Positions 16,777 through 26,133 of a stretch of DNA of 64,000 bases are shown in pieces (the stretch's first letter is position 1; each line of letters begins with the position of its first letter). Under the pieces are notes generated by a model that was not told the origin of the DNA, did not search any database, and worked only from the letters and a program-made list of their open reading frames with translations. This DNA is from Micavibrio sp. (GTDB lineage: Bacteria; Pseudomonadota; Alphaproteobacteria; UBA9219). A program made the translations under genes and the position numbers. Location: NCBI GenBank assembly GCA_020718105.1, contig DYDA01000003.1, positions 49,652 to 113,651 on the forward strand. The letters run 5' to 3'.

Positions 16777-17826
16777 TTGCTCATTCTCGGCATTGAAACC
16801 AGTTGTGATGAAACGGCCTGCGGCATCGTGACCGATGCAGCGGCGGGACAGGCGCGGATTCTGGCGCACGTTGTGGCCACGCAATTTGAAGAACACAAAC
16901 CTTATGGTGGCGTTGTGCCAGAGATCGCGGCGCGCGCTCACCTTGACAAAATCGATGAGGTCGTGCGCCGCGCCCTTCAAGACGCGAGTGTGACGTTGGA
17001 TGACATTGATGGCATCGCCGCGACCTGCGGGCCTGGCCTTATCGGCGGCGTCATGGTGGGCGCGATGACGGGCAAGGCTTTGGCTGCTGTTGCGGGCAAG
17101 CCGTTTATCGCGATTAATCATCTTGAAGCGCATGCACTGACGGCAAGGCTGACTCATGATGTGCCGTTTCCCTATTTGCTGCTGTTGGTATCCGGCGGGC
17201 ATTGCCAGCTTGTTTTGGCCGAGGGCATCGGGCGCTTTCGTCGTCTTGGTACGACGTTGGATGATGCGGTGGGCGAGTGCTTTGATAAAAGCGCGAAGCT
17301 GCTGGGTCTTGGCTATCCCGGTGGGCCTTTGCTTGAGAAAGCGGCGGCGGATGGCAACGCGAAGGCCTTTGATCTGCCGCGCCCGATGATGGGACGGGCG
17401 GGCTGCGACTTTTCTTTTTCCGGCCTGAAAACGGCCGTGCGTCTGGCGGTAGAGGCCGCGCCCAAACCTTTATCCGAAACCTTTGTGGCCAATATGGCCG
17501 CCAGCCTGCAGGCCGCGATTGCGGCGATCCTTGTGGATCGCACACGGCATGCGTTTAAGGCGGTGGAGGGGGAAGCCTCTCCTGTCACCGCGCTTGTCGT
17601 GGGCGGCGGTGTGGCGGCGAACGAGGCCATCCGCACGGCACTAACGGCGCTGGCGGCGGAAAACGGCGTGCCGTTTGTTGCGCCGCCCGTTTCTCTTTGT
17701 ACCGATAACGGTGTGATGATAGCGTGGGCGGGGCTCGAGCGTTTGCGCCTTGGCCAGAGCGATGGGCTTGATTTTCGTGCGCGGCCACGGTGGCCGCTGG
17801 ATGAGCTAAAAAAGGAAACAGCATGA
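16777..17826 (+). CDS. tsaD: tRNA N6-adenosine threonylcarbamoyltransferase
   Basis: 349 residues. With TsaB and TsaE it adds threonylcarbamoyl to A37 of ANN-decoding tRNAs. The start [17 protein letters not shown], the metal-binding NHLEAH at 114-119, [16 protein letters not shown] and VVGGGVAAN are diagnostic. The initiation codon is TTG, with AAGGA 6 bases upstream; no in-frame ATG is placed to give the standard N-terminus. The stop overlaps the gpsA start. Confidence 0.95.
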   Translation: MLILGIETSCDETACGIVTDAAAGQARILAHVVATQFEEHKPYGGVVPEIAARAHLDKIDEVVRRALQDASVTLDDIDGIAATCGPGLIGGVMVGAMTGKALAAVAGKPFIAINHLEAHALTARLTHDVPFPYLLLLVSGGHCQLVLAEGIGRFRRLGTTLDDAVGECFDKSAKLLGLGYPGGPLLEKAAADGNAKAFDLPRPMMGRAGCDFSFSGLKTAVRLAVEAAPKPLSETFVANMAASLQAAIAAILVDRTRHAFKAVEGEASPVTALVVGGGVAANEAIRTALTALAAENGVPFVAPPVSLCTDNGVMIAWAGLERLRLGQSDGLDFRARPRWPLDELKKETA

Positions 17827-18827
17827 TGAATCTTCACCATTTCGGCGTGATTGGCGGTGGCGCATGGGGCACAGCGCTTGCGCAAGCGCTTATCCGCGCA
17901 GGACGCGATGTGAGCCTTTGGGCGCGTGAGGCCGATGTCGTGGACAGCATCAATAATGCTCACGAAAATGCCGTTTATCTGCCCAACGTGCCGTTGGATG
18001 AAAAACTGAAAGCTACGGCCGATCTGGCCGCGCTTGGCGCGTGCGATGCGTGGCTGCTCGTCACGCCTGTGCAGCATACGCGGGGCGTGTGCGTTCAGCT
18101 TGATGCCATCGCGGCCTCGCGCCCCGTCCCTATTGTGTTGTGCTCTAAGGGGATTGAGATGGGCACGCTGAAATTCCCCTCCACCATTGTCAGCGAAGCG
18201 TTGCCGTCTTGTCCGCTCGCCGTTTTATCGGGGCCGAGTTTCGCCATTGAAGTTGCTAAGGCTCAACCAACAGCGGTGACGTTGGCTTGCGCGGATGAGG
18301 CGCTGGGCGCGACGCTTTGCCAAGCGATCGGCAGCCGCACCTTTCGTCCCTATGCCAGCACGGATGTGCTGGGCGCGCAAATTGGCGGGGCGATTAAAAA
18401 CGTGTTGGCCGTTGCAACAGGCATTGCGACAGGCTGTGGCATGGGCGAGGATGCGCGGGCCGCGCTGATCACGCGTGGCCTTGCCGAGATGATGCGCCTT
18501 GGCGTGGCGCTTGGCGCAAAGGCTGAAACGCTGATGGGGCTTTCAGGCCTTGGCGATCTGGTGCTCACGTGCTCCTCCACACAATCGCGCAATATGTCTC
18601 TTGGCATGGCGTTGGGGCAGGGGCGCCAATTAGCCGACATTTTGGGCGAGCGCAAAAGCGTGGCTGAGGGCGTGCCCACCACAACATCAGCGGCAGCGTT
18701 GGCGCAGCTTAAAGGCGTGGATATGCCGATTGTGCAGGCCGTGGACGCGATCTTGAACAAAGGGGCTTGCGTGGATGAGGTCATCGCAGGGCTTTTGGCA
18801 AGGCCCCTTAAAGCAGAGCGCGTGTGA
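17823..18827 (+). CDS. gpsA: Glycerol-3-phosphate dehydrogenase [NAD(P)+]
   Basis: 334 residues. It makes sn-glycerol 3-phosphate for phospholipids. The Rossmann motif [13 protein letters not shown] near 9-21, [35 protein letters not shown] with the catalytic Lys, and [12 protein letters not shown] match the family. It is coupled to tsaD by ATGA; a second ATG at 17826 is an alternative. The pair tsaD-gpsA is a usual alphaproteobacterial order. Confidence 0.95.
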   Translation: MMNLHHFGVIGGGAWGTALAQALIRAGRDVSLWAREADVVDSINNAHENAVYLPNVPLDEKLKATADLAALGACDAWLLVTPVQHTRGVCVQLDAIAASRPVPIVLCSKGIEMGTLKFPSTIVSEALPSCPLAVLSGPSFAIEVAKAQPTAVTLACADEALGATLCQAIGSRTFRPYASTDVLGAQIGGAIKNVLAVATGIATGCGMGEDARAALITRGLAEMMRLGVALGAKAETLMGLSGLGDLVLTCSSTQSRNMSLGMALGQGRQLADILGERKSVAEGVPTTTSAAALAQLKGVDMPIVQAVDAILNKGACVDEVIAGLLARPLKAERV

Positions 18828-18980
18828 ATTGGGGGTATAAAGACAGACCGCCAGCATCAAACATCCGATAGAACTTTGCGTTCTGGACTTCTTCTTATCA
18901 AGGTGATTTGCTTATAGCGCGGTTTGTTTTCGAACATTTGGTACCATTAATCTTGAAAAGCCTAAGAAAAGGAAAGCGTC

Positions 18981-20054
18981 ATGAAGTGTCAATGCCAGTT
19001 TGAGGCTGCTTCTGTAAAAGAACCAGCTAACAAAAATTCTTCGCTTTTATGGATTGTTGGCACGTTGATTGGCTTTGCGCTTTGGGTCGCTCTTTACAGT
19101 CAGTTGATACCTTTCTCTGAATGGATTGTTTCGCTCTTCCCCATAGAAAAAGGAACGCCTCTGACCGAAGCCATAACCTTTTTCTTTTACGATACGCCGA
19201 AAATTTTGATGCTTCTTACACTTGTCGTTTTTCTGATGGGTATTATCCGCAGTTTCTTTTCGCCGGAGCGCACACGCGCTTTGTTGGCAAGTAAAAACGA
19301 AGGCCTTGGCAATATCGCCGCCGCTTGCCTTGGGATCGTCACGCCGTTTTGCTCTTGCTCCGCTGTTCCTTTGTTTATCGGATTTGTCTCAGCGGGCGTT
19401 CCGCTTGGCGTTACCTTTTCTTTTTTGATCGCTGCGCCGATGGTGAACGAGATTGCGCTTGGCCTTTTGTTCGGTCTTTTGGGATGGAAAATTGCGCTGG
19501 CTTATCTCGCTTTTGGCCTCAGCGTCGCCATTGTCGCGGGATGGGTGATCGGACGTTTTCATCTGGAAGGCTGGCTTGAGGATTGGGTGCGCAAGGCCCG
19601 CGCCAGCACCATCTCTCTGCCGTCCGGGAAACTGACGGCTGCCGCCCGCATCAAAGAGGGCCTTGTGGCCGTGCGTGAGATCGTCGGGAAAGTTTGGCCG
19701 TGGATGATTGCTGGTATTGCGGCGGGAGCCTTCATTCATGGCTATGCGCCAGCCGAGCTTTTGGCCTCCATCATGGGCAAAGATACATGGTGGTCGGTTC
19801 CGGCAGCGGTGGTCGTTGGTATCCCTATGTATTCAAATGCAGCGGGGATTATTCCGGTTGTCGAGGCTCTTTTGGGCAAAGGCGCGGCGCTTGGAACGGT
19901 TCTCTCCTTTATGATGGCCGTGATTGCGCTATCGTTACCTGAAGCCATCATCTTGCGCAAAGTTCTGACGCTGCGGCTTATCGCCGTTTACTTTGGTGTT
20001 GTGGGCAGTGGGATTTTGGCTATCGGATATCTGTTTAACGCGCTGTTTGGTTGA
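18981..20054 (+). CDS. Permease of the ArsP/YraQ (DUF318) family
   Basis: 357 residues with about eight membrane segments. The signature PFCSCSAVP at 122-130, then VSAGVPLGVTFSFLIAAPMVNE, is the conserved core with paired cysteines. Characterised relatives export trivalent organoarsenicals (ArsP), but others have different or unknown substrates. The N-terminus adds two more cysteines (KCQCQ). No ars gene is next to it; it stands alone with a 153-base upstream gap. Function as an arsenical exporter is therefore only possible. Confidence 0.8.
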   Translation: MKCQCQFEAASVKEPANKNSSLLWIVGTLIGFALWVALYSQLIPFSEWIVSLFPIEKGTPLTEAITFFFYDTPKILMLLTLVVFLMGIIRSFFSPERTRALLASKNEGLGNIAAACLGIVTPFCSCSAVPLFIGFVSAGVPLGVTFSFLIAAPMVNEIALGLLFGLLGWKIALAYLAFGLSVAIVAGWVIGRFHLEGWLEDWVRKARASTISLPSGKLTAAARIKEGLVAVREIVGKVWPWMIAGIAAGAFIHGYAPAELLASIMGKDTWWSVPAAVVVGIPMYSNAAGIIPVVEALLGKGAALGTVLSFMMAVIALSLPEAIILRKVLTLRLIAVYFGVVGSGILAIGYLFNALFG

Positions 20055-20118
20055 TCTTTTTGTACTGACGGAGTGAAGAGATAACGAGGACAAGAATCAC
20101 TTCATTGGGTTGGTGGTC

Positions 20119-20529
20119 TCATGTGATTCCTTTGGCGCGAAGATGGGGGCCATAGGCGCGGTCGCAAGAGGTCATGTGAACAAGGAACCAGCATTTTAGG
20201 AAAACCAAAAGCTCTTGCATCAAGTCTGGCGTTATTTTCTCGTTGGCCATGGCATGAAACGTCATAAGCTGATGCCGGATCCTATCGTGTTCGTCCCGAT
20301 GATCGTGAAACGAAGGATAGTCTGCGGCACGCATGTGCGCTTCTTCATGAGAAAAATGCGTCACCGTGTGGGTGATAAGCTCGTCTAAAAGACGCCCGAC
20401 GGTCATTTCTCCTTTTCCCATTTGGACAGAGTCATAAAACGAATTGAGAAGGGTCAACAAAGTTTTGTGCTCGCTATCCAAAGAGTCGATGCCTGTGCTG
20501 ATATCATCGCTCCATTGTATAAATGGCAT
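20119..20529 (-). CDS. Bacteriohemerythrin
   Basis: 136 residues, a single-domain hemerythrin that binds O2 at a di-iron centre. All expected ligands are present: His21, His58, Glu62, His77, His81, His118 and Asp123 in HMTSCD. The ATG at 20529 has GAGGA before it; an upstream ATG at 20562 lacks this. Single-domain forms act in oxygen delivery or iron/oxygen sensing, and the exact role is open. Confidence 0.93.
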   Translation of the reverse strand: MPFIQWSDDISTGIDSLDSEHKTLLTLLNSFYDSVQMGKGEMTVGRLLDELITHTVTHFSHEEAHMRAADYPSFHDHRDEHDRIRHQLMTFHAMANEKITPDLMQELLVFLKCWFLVHMTSCDRAYGPHLRAKGIT

Positions 20530-20577
20530 GGGGTCCTCGCATGAAAGAAAGTAGGCTCCCATTATAACAGGAAAAAG

Positions 20578-21906
20578 TTATATATTTTGTTGATGCGGAG
20601 CATTCTCACGCATGGCTTGGCCCACTAAATAGAACGATCCGCATATCATCGTACGTGATGGGGCGTTATTCAAAGAAGAGAGAGAGGCTAAACTTTCTTT
20701 TAAAGAAATCCCTTCTTCACATTCTTGTATCCCCAGCGTTTTACTATAGCTCGCCAACGTTTTAGCGCTATGGGCTTCTGTTTCGCCCTCAATCGTGAGT
20801 GTGCGCACGCGGCGGATAAAGGGAAGCAGCGGCCTTAAAAACTCTTCGGGGCGTTTTGTCGCTAGCATACCGAAAACCAAATCAATGGGCTTGCCGTCTT
20901 CGCGTTGCCATGTCGTCATCTGCGCGGCTAGAACTTCGCCAGCGGAATCGTTGTGACCGCCGTCCAGCCATAACTCTTCATCGCCTTTCAGGCAACGGAC
21001 AAGCGCCCCTTCGGTCAGACGTTGCAGACGGCCTTGCCATTCTACGTCCAGCATCGCTTGCCGGATAGCATCGTCATCAACGACAAACGGAAGCGCTTGC
21101 ACGGTGCAGGCGATGGCAAGGCCCGCGTTTTCCAGTTGATGATCTCCCAGCAACGCAGGGCGTGGAAGGTGGCGAACGCAGCGCGTTTCACTGATAAAGC
21201 AAAAATGACGGGCGCCTTCTTTTTCAACGCGCCAATCACGTCCCCCCAGCATAAGGGGCGTTTGCCTCTGCGCGGCCTGCGCCTCTAATGCTTGCTGTGC
21301 CTCGGCAGACGGTTGCGTTGCCACAAAACACGGTGTATGGGGGCGCATAATGCCAGCCTTTTCCCGCGCAATCTCCGCCATCGTGTTGCCCAGATACTCG
21401 CGGTGGTCAAAGGACAGCCGCGTGATAACGCTGGCCTTGGGGGTGGGCACGATGTTGGTGGCGTCAAGGCGCCCGCCAAGGCCGACCTCTAACAGGCTGA
21501 CGTCGGCCTTGTGCCTTGAAAAAGAAATCAGCGCGGCGGCGGTGGCGGCCTCGAAAAGGCTTAGGCCGCCTTTTTCCGCTTTATCTTCTATTTCCGCCAA
21601 AACGGAAGATAACTCCTCCTCACCAATCAACGCGCCCGCGATGCGAATGCGCTCATGAAACCGCACAAGATGGGGCGAGGTATAGACATGGGCGCTACGC
21701 CCTGCGCCCTCAATCATCGCCCTTAGAAAAGCGCAGGTTGATCCCTTGCCATTCGTCCCTGCGATCAGGATTGGATGAGGCAGGCTTTTTTCCGGCGAGC
21801 CAAAAGCCGCCAGCACATCGCTATAGGGCGCGCGCAGCCCCAGATCGATATCCTTGCCGTGTGTCGTTCTAAAGCGCTCTAGCAATGTTGCGGAGTCAAG
21901 AGCCAT
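20578..21906 (-). CDS. folC: Folylpolyglutamate synthase / dihydrofolate synthase
   Basis: 442 residues. FolC adds glutamate to dihydropteroate and folates. The Mur-ligase-like P-loop is GTNGKGST at 50-57; TSPHLVRFHERIRI and LEVGLGGRLDATNI are family signatures, and DGGHNDSAG is the C-terminal domain motif. It follows accD with a 18-base gap, the alphaproteobacterial trp-accD-folC arrangement. Confidence 0.95.
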   Translation of the reverse strand: MALDSATLLERFRTTHGKDIDLGLRAPYSDVLAAFGSPEKSLPHPILIAGTNGKGSTCAFLRAMIEGAGRSAHVYTSPHLVRFHERIRIAGALIGEEELSSVLAEIEDKAEKGGLSLFEAATAAALISFSRHKADVSLLEVGLGGRLDATNIVPTPKASVITRLSFDHREYLGNTMAEIAREKAGIMRPHTPCFVATQPSAEAQQALEAQAAQRQTPLMLGGRDWRVEKEGARHFCFISETRCVRHLPRPALLGDHQLENAGLAIACTVQALPFVVDDDAIRQAMLDVEWQGRLQRLTEGALVRCLKGDEELWLDGGHNDSAGEVLAAQMTTWQREDGKPIDLVFGMLATKRPEEFLRPLLPFIRRVRTLTIEGETEAHSAKTLASYSKTLGIQECEEGISLKESLASLSSLNNAPSRTMICGSFYLVGQAMRENAPHQQNI

Positions 21907-21924
21907 GCGTCAAAAGCCGCCGCG

Positions 21925-22863
21925 TTACTTCCGGCGTAGCGGCAACGTGCGCGCGCCATGAGGAAACGGACCCGCCAGAGAGGCTGCAGCACTCTTGTTC
22001 TTATTTGCAGGCGCCTTTCCCGTCAAAAGACCCAGAATGCGAATAAGCGTCTCACGTAATTCATGGCGCGTGACGACGATATCCACCATGCCGTGATCCA
22101 GCAAGTATTCCGAGCGCTGAAAGCCGGGGGGCAGCGTTTCGCGAATGGTGCTTTCGATCACGCGTGCGCCCGCAAAACCGATTTGCGCGTTTTTCTCGGC
22201 AATATGGATATCACCCGTCATGGCAAACGAAGCCGTGACGCCGCCCGTTGTCGGATCGGTAAAGACGACGATATAGGGCAGCCCCGCATCTTTGACGGAC
22301 TTGGCGGCGATAATGCTGCGCGGCATTTGCATCAGGGACAGAATGCCTTCCTGCATCCTTGCGCCACCCGAAGCGGGAATAACGATCAGCGGCGCACGGG
22401 CAGCGACGGCGCGCTGCGCGGCGATGACAAGGCCCTCACCGACGGCGATGCCCATCGATCCGCCCATAAAGGCGAAGTTAAAGGCGGCGATGATCACGGC
22501 TTTTCCACCCATCAGACCCTCGGCCACCATGATGGCGTCATTCTGGCCTGTCTTGCTTTGGGCTTCTTTCAGGCGCTCGCTATAGCGTTTCTGGTCACGG
22601 AACTTCAACGGGTCGTGCGTGGCCTTGGGCAGGGCGATCAGATCATAAGCGCCATCGTCAAACAGCATCTCCAGCCGCTTGGCGGGGGGCAAGCGCAGGT
22701 GAGCGCCGCAGTGACGGCAGACGTTAAACTGCTCCTCCAGCTCGCGCTTAAAGAGCATGGCGTTGCACCCTGGGCACTTTTCCCACAGGTTGTCGGGAAT
22801 CTCTTTTTGCGCGCTGACAAGGGCGCGGATTTTGGGTCGGACAAAGTTGGTAAGCCAGTTCAT
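21925..22863 (-). CDS. accD: Acetyl-CoA carboxylase carboxyltransferase subunit beta
   Basis: 312 residues. With AccA it transfers the carboxyl group from biotin to acetyl-CoA in fatty-acid synthesis. The N-terminal zinc ribbon has CPGC (30-33) and CRHC (49-52); the crotonase-like core shows GGSMGIAVGEG, PASGGARMQEG and TDPTTGGVTASFAM. ATG 22863 gives the standard MNWLTNFVRPKI start; frames further upstream run into the repeat element. The protein ends at TLPLRRK. Confidence 0.95.
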   Translation of the reverse strand: MNWLTNFVRPKIRALVSAQKEIPDNLWEKCPGCNAMLFKRELEEQFNVCRHCGAHLRLPPAKRLEMLFDDGAYDLIALPKATHDPLKFRDQKRYSERLKEAQSKTGQNDAIMVAEGLMGGKAVIIAAFNFAFMGGSMGIAVGEGLVIAAQRAVAARAPLIVIPASGGARMQEGILSLMQMPRSIIAAKSVKDAGLPYIVVFTDPTTGGVTASFAMTGDIHIAEKNAQIGFAGARVIESTIRETLPPGFQRSEYLLDHGMVDIVVTRHELRETLIRILGLLTGKAPANKNKSAAASLAGPFPHGARTLPLRRK

Positions 22864-22938
22864 GGGCAGTATGCTAAGGTTTGGGTTCACAAAAAGCAAG
22901 TGTTCAGCGCAAAGGGTCGGCGGAGGGGGCAAGTCCAC

Positions 22939-23019
22939 GGCTCCGAACTCGGTTTAACAAAAGCCCTAAAATCACCCTCCCGCAAGGGGAGGGTGGGGTA
23001 TTAACTCGGATTCATAGCC
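22939..23019. repeat. 81-bp palindromic element (family A), copy 2
   Basis: Same ends (GGCTCCGAACTCGG and, inverted, GGCTATGAATCCGAG) and same central hairpin (CACCCTCCC-GCAAG-GGGAGGGTG) as the copy at 8013, in the opposite orientation and of identical length. It lies 76 bases upstream of accD and 15 bases beyond the end of the next minus-strand gene, so it separates the two. Confidence 0.88.
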
Positions 23020-23034
23020 TTGGGAGCAAACCTT

Positions 23035-23805
23035 TTATCGTGGCGTTAGGGCGAAATCTTTGGTGCGTTTAATAAAAGCTTCTTTTCCAATTTCACAGGG
23101 GCTCTTTGCCAAAGGGGTAAAGATTTTCCCACCAATGGCAATGAGCATTTGTTCTCTCGGCGCTTGGGTGGTGACGGGGAGGGCGAGTTCTTTTCTTTCT
23201 TGATGGTTCCATTTCCCCTCCGGCGTCAGGGCGGTTCCGGAAAGGATCAGAGTCTTTTCATCACGGCAAGATAAATCCTTATCCACGTTGGCCGCGAACC
23301 ACTGCCCCTCCGTTTTAAAGGCTGTATAAACGTCTTTGAAATCCAAGTTAGAAACAACAATCGTCCGACTATCGCCATCCGCCGCCACAATCTGGCGCGT
23401 TATTTTGTCAAGATTGAACCCTGTTTTGCTCATAAAAGGCGGTTGATATTCTTGTATAGAGCCGACAGGGGCATTAAAAATAGCGGGGTGAAGAGAAGGA
23501 GGGGAGGGAGAAAGCGCTCCAGCCACACCTAAGACAAACCCTGTTAAAGCCAAAGCAAAGGGAACGACAGTGCTTTCCCTATATTTTCTTTGCGTGAAGG
23601 CAATTCCATTGCCAGCCAGTACCATCGTTCCAGCTATTCCAGCCCCCGGTCCGCAGGGTGAGGCAAGCCCACTGCCTATAACGGCGGCGGTGAACAGGAG
23701 GGGGCCTTTTTCGCTATCAAGGAAACGAAGCGTCCGTGCGCCCAGCTCTTTTGCGACCTTGCCAAAAGAACGAAAAAGCGTATCGGATGAAGATGTTGTC
23801 GTCAT
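23035..23805 (-). CDS. Hypothetical membrane protein
   Basis: 256 residues, no recognised family. Hydrophobic stretches at about 32-50, 54-70 and 80-98 suggest two or three membrane segments; the C-terminal 150 residues are soluble and beta-rich, with two cysteines (LSCRDE, SPCEIG) that could pair if periplasmic. A Ser/Pro-rich linker (SPSPPS) joins the two parts. The gene stands alone between repeat-bearing intergenic regions. Confidence 0.55.
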   Translation of the reverse strand: MTTTSSSDTLFRSFGKVAKELGARTLRFLDSEKGPLLFTAAVIGSGLASPCGPGAGIAGTMVLAGNGIAFTQRKYRESTVVPFALALTGFVLGVAGALSPSPPSLHPAIFNAPVGSIQEYQPPFMSKTGFNLDKITRQIVAADGDSRTIVVSNLDFKDVYTAFKTEGQWFAANVDKDLSCRDEKTLILSGTALTPEGKWNHQERKELALPVTTQAPREQMLIAIGGKIFTPLAKSPCEIGKEAFIKRTKDFALTPR

Positions 23806-24496
23806 GATCTATGTTTCCTTTTCTAAAATGATTGTCAAAGTATATACTGCCTCGCGGCGATTAAACTGTTATCGGAACACTTATCGGTAAGCCATGGTCA
23901 CACGCTCTGCCGCAAGGCCATTTTAGCATAGCACCCCCCACCGCATCAACATCCCCCGCTCATGGTTAATACTTTCGTGTGCCCTCAATTTCTAGCCCCC
24001 CCTTTTTTCGTCATCCCGCACGAAGCGATGCGTTAGCGTCGCGAAGATGCGGGATCCATCACCTGAACTTTCAACCAGAGTCGCTATCTGCCATTTCAGG
24101 CGATGGGTCCCGCATCACGCGTCTGGCGTTGTCACGCCATCCGCTGTGCGGGATGACGAGAGGGTGGAAATCGCCCAACAAAAAAGGCTTCGCGCCGCAC
24201 CCCTCTACGCCCTTCGGGCTTCGCGGGGCAGGCGAAGCCCCTTCTTTCCCTGAACTCTGATCCCTAACCCCTCACTTCGGGCACAGCTCCGCGTAGCAAT
24301 GTCAATAGCAGAAACGTCCCGCCCCGTCAAGGGAAAAATATAGTTAAGACGATTTTTAATAATGGCCAATATCAGTATGTTAGCAAGCTATACAGGAAAC
24401 AGCCCCGTTTTTTATAAACATCCTTTCCCTTTTTTAATGGCGAACAACCGAAAAACTGATATCCTCGCCCCATTAACCAGCTCAACAGCAGAGACT
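23806..24496. other. 690-base intergenic region, repeat-bearing
   Basis: No convincing gene. It contains the 150-bp palindrome at 24009-24158, a short GC-rich stretch with GGGCTTCGCGGGGCAGGCGA near 24216-24237 that resembles degraded repeat sequence, and the AT-rich ybeY upstream region. The ybeY frame is open back to 24362, but without a ribosome-binding site there. Confidence 0.5.
24009..24158. repeat. 150-bp nested palindromic element
   Basis: Outer 13-bp arms CGTCATCCCGCAC / GTGCGGGATGACG are perfect; inner arms at 24046-24067 and 24095-24116 pair at 20 of 22 positions (GATGCGGGATCCATC and its inverse). The inner GGGATCCATC(A)CCTGAA part resembles the GATCCATCTCCTGAA of the element near 58.1 kb, so the families may be related. 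Confidence 0.8.
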
Positions 24497-25018
24497 ATGG
24501 CCGCTTCTCAACGACTTCAAATTATCATCGAAAGCAAACCTTGGGGCGAAATCAAAGGTTTGAAAAAGCGGCTAGAGCAAGCGGCGGCGTTGACGCTGGC
24601 CGTGTTGCCAGAAAGGCTTTTGCCTGCGGCGTCTCGCGCTCAGCTGACGCTTCTTCTGACGACGGCGCGGGCTGTTCAGGTTCTCAATCGCGATTATCGC
24701 GGCGTTGATAAGCCGACGAACGTCCTGTCCTTTCCGCAGTTGGAGCGCCGCGCCCTTTTGAAAGAAAAGGGCGGCCAAGAGCCCCTTTATGTGGGCGATA
24801 TTGCCGTGGCTTATCAGGTTGTGGTAAAGGAATCCAAGGCGGAAGGTAAGCTTCCTTTGGATCATGTGACGCATCTTTTGATTCATGGAATCCTGCATCT
24901 TTTTGGGTATGACCATGATACCCTTCATCGTGCGCAGCGTATGGAAAAGATAGAGCGCGAGGTGATGGCGACCTTGGGCTTGCTCGATCCTTATGCGGCC
25001 ATGGACGATGCCGATTAA
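24497..25018 (+). CDS. ybeY: Endoribonuclease YbeY
   Basis: 173 residues from the chosen start. YbeY is a zinc RNase for 16S rRNA 3' maturation and ribosome quality control. The metal site HLLIHGILHLFGYDH supplies His130, His134 and His140, and RDYRGVDKPTNVLSFP is the conserved preceding segment. Starts at 24362 or 24437 would add 45 or 20 unconserved residues. It heads the cluster ybeY-corC-lnt. Confidence 0.93.
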   Translation: MAASQRLQIIIESKPWGEIKGLKKRLEQAAALTLAVLPERLLPAASRAQLTLLLTTARAVQVLNRDYRGVDKPTNVLSFPQLERRALLKEKGGQEPLYVGDIAVAYQVVVKESKAEGKLPLDHVTHLLIHGILHLFGYDHDTLHRAQRMEKIEREVMATLGLLDPYAAMDDAD

Positions 25019-25046
25019 CTTGCTTGAAAGCGTGTAACAAAAAACA

Positions 25047-25946
25047 ATGAGCGATCCCCTTATAAAGACGGCTGTGGCGGCAGCCGACAAAGAAGAACCG
25101 CCGAGTTGGTTATCGCGTTTAAGGCGTCTTGTGCGGGGTCGTTGGCGCACGGCCTCCGCCGTGCAGGCTCTTCACGAAGCCGTGGACGAATTGATCGAAG
25201 ACTCCTCCGATGGGGTGGGCGTGCCTACGGCAGAGCGCGTCTTTTTGGACAACGTCTTATCGCTCAGGGATAAAGAAGTCGTGGACTGCATGATCCCGCG
25301 TGCGCAAATCGTCGCGATTGATGTGGAAAGCCCGTTGGATGAGCTGGTGGCGTTGATGGCGCAGCATTCGCACAGTCGCATCCCCGCTTATCGCGAAACG
25401 CTGGATGATGCGATTGGCATGGTTCATATGAAAGACGTGATGCCGTGTCTGGCTGATGGAAAAGCGTGTCGTCTTCGCGAGTTGTTACGCCCGATCCTGT
25501 TCGTCGCGCCTTCGATGCCTGTTTCCAAATTGTTGATCCAGATGCGCCAAACGCGGCAGCATATGGCCATGGTGGTTGATGAGTTCGGCGGCATTGATGG
25601 CCTTGTGACCATCGAAGACTTGGTCGAAGAAATCGTGGGTGAGATTGAGGATGAGCATGATGCGCCTGTGGCGGCCTCTGTCATCACGCGCAATGATGGC
25701 TCGTTGTTGGTGGATGCCTCGATGTTGATCGAAGACTTCGAAACGAGGGTAGGCTTGTTGCTGACGGATGCTGAACGTGAGACGATTGACACGCTGGCGG
25801 GCTATGTCTTCCATTTGGCGGGGCACTTGCCCGCGATTGGTGAGACGGTCAAAGGCGCGCAAAACATCATGTTCGATATTCTGGAAACCGATCAAAATCG
25901 CATTAAGCGCGTGCGCGTGCGCGGGCTGAAACGCAGCGACGTGTAA
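25047..25946 (+). CDS. CorC/HlyC-like CBS-domain protein
   Basis: 299 residues, soluble. Two CBS domains (about 80-200: [68 protein letters not shown]) are followed by a CorC_HlyC transporter-associated domain with a FAD/adenine-type fold ([13 protein letters not shown] ... [17 protein letters not shown]). Family members are linked to Mg/Co efflux or membrane ion handling; the exact job is not known. It follows ybeY by 28 bases. Confidence 0.9.
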   Translation: MSDPLIKTAVAAADKEEPPSWLSRLRRLVRGRWRTASAVQALHEAVDELIEDSSDGVGVPTAERVFLDNVLSLRDKEVVDCMIPRAQIVAIDVESPLDELVALMAQHSHSRIPAYRETLDDAIGMVHMKDVMPCLADGKACRLRELLRPILFVAPSMPVSKLLIQMRQTRQHMAMVVDEFGGIDGLVTIEDLVEEIVGEIEDEHDAPVAASVITRNDGSLLVDASMLIEDFETRVGLLLTDAERETIDTLAGYVFHLAGHLPAIGETVKGAQNIMFDILETDQNRIKRVRVRGLKRSDV

Positions 25947-25986
25947 GGCTAACGAGTCAATGAAGCGACTCGTTGAAAAAGAAACC

Positions 25987-26077
25987 AAATGGGATCCCCG
26001 CCTTCGCGGGGATGACGCTAAAGGGAACTGCGGCCATAAAAAACACCGTCATGCCCGCGAAGGCGGGCATCCCATTT
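25987..26077. repeat. 91-bp nested palindrome at the corC-lnt junction
   Basis: Arms of 31 bases, starting AAATGGGAT, are inverted at the two ends, and each arm is itself a hairpin (CCCCGC-CTTC-GCGGGG on the left, GCCCGC-GAAG-GCGGGC on the right). The differences between arms keep the local pairing. The lnt frame stays open through it and would give the peptide motifs DPRLRGDD and HAREGGHP. Confidence 0.88.
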
Positions 26078-26133
26078 CCTTTTTTCTTTGTGAGTTAGTC
26101 CACAGGTGGATTAGTGTAAGGGGATCAAGCACA

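Noticed and set aside
22063..23004. A long plus-strand open frame opposite accD
   Set aside because: It is the shadow of accD, which has the zinc ribbon and carboxyltransferase motifs; the frame has no recognisable domain.
24216..24245. A remnant of a gene in the GC-rich stretch GGGCTTCGCGGGGCAGGCGA
   Set aside because: The stretch resembles degraded repeat sequence and short frames through it have no conserved motif.
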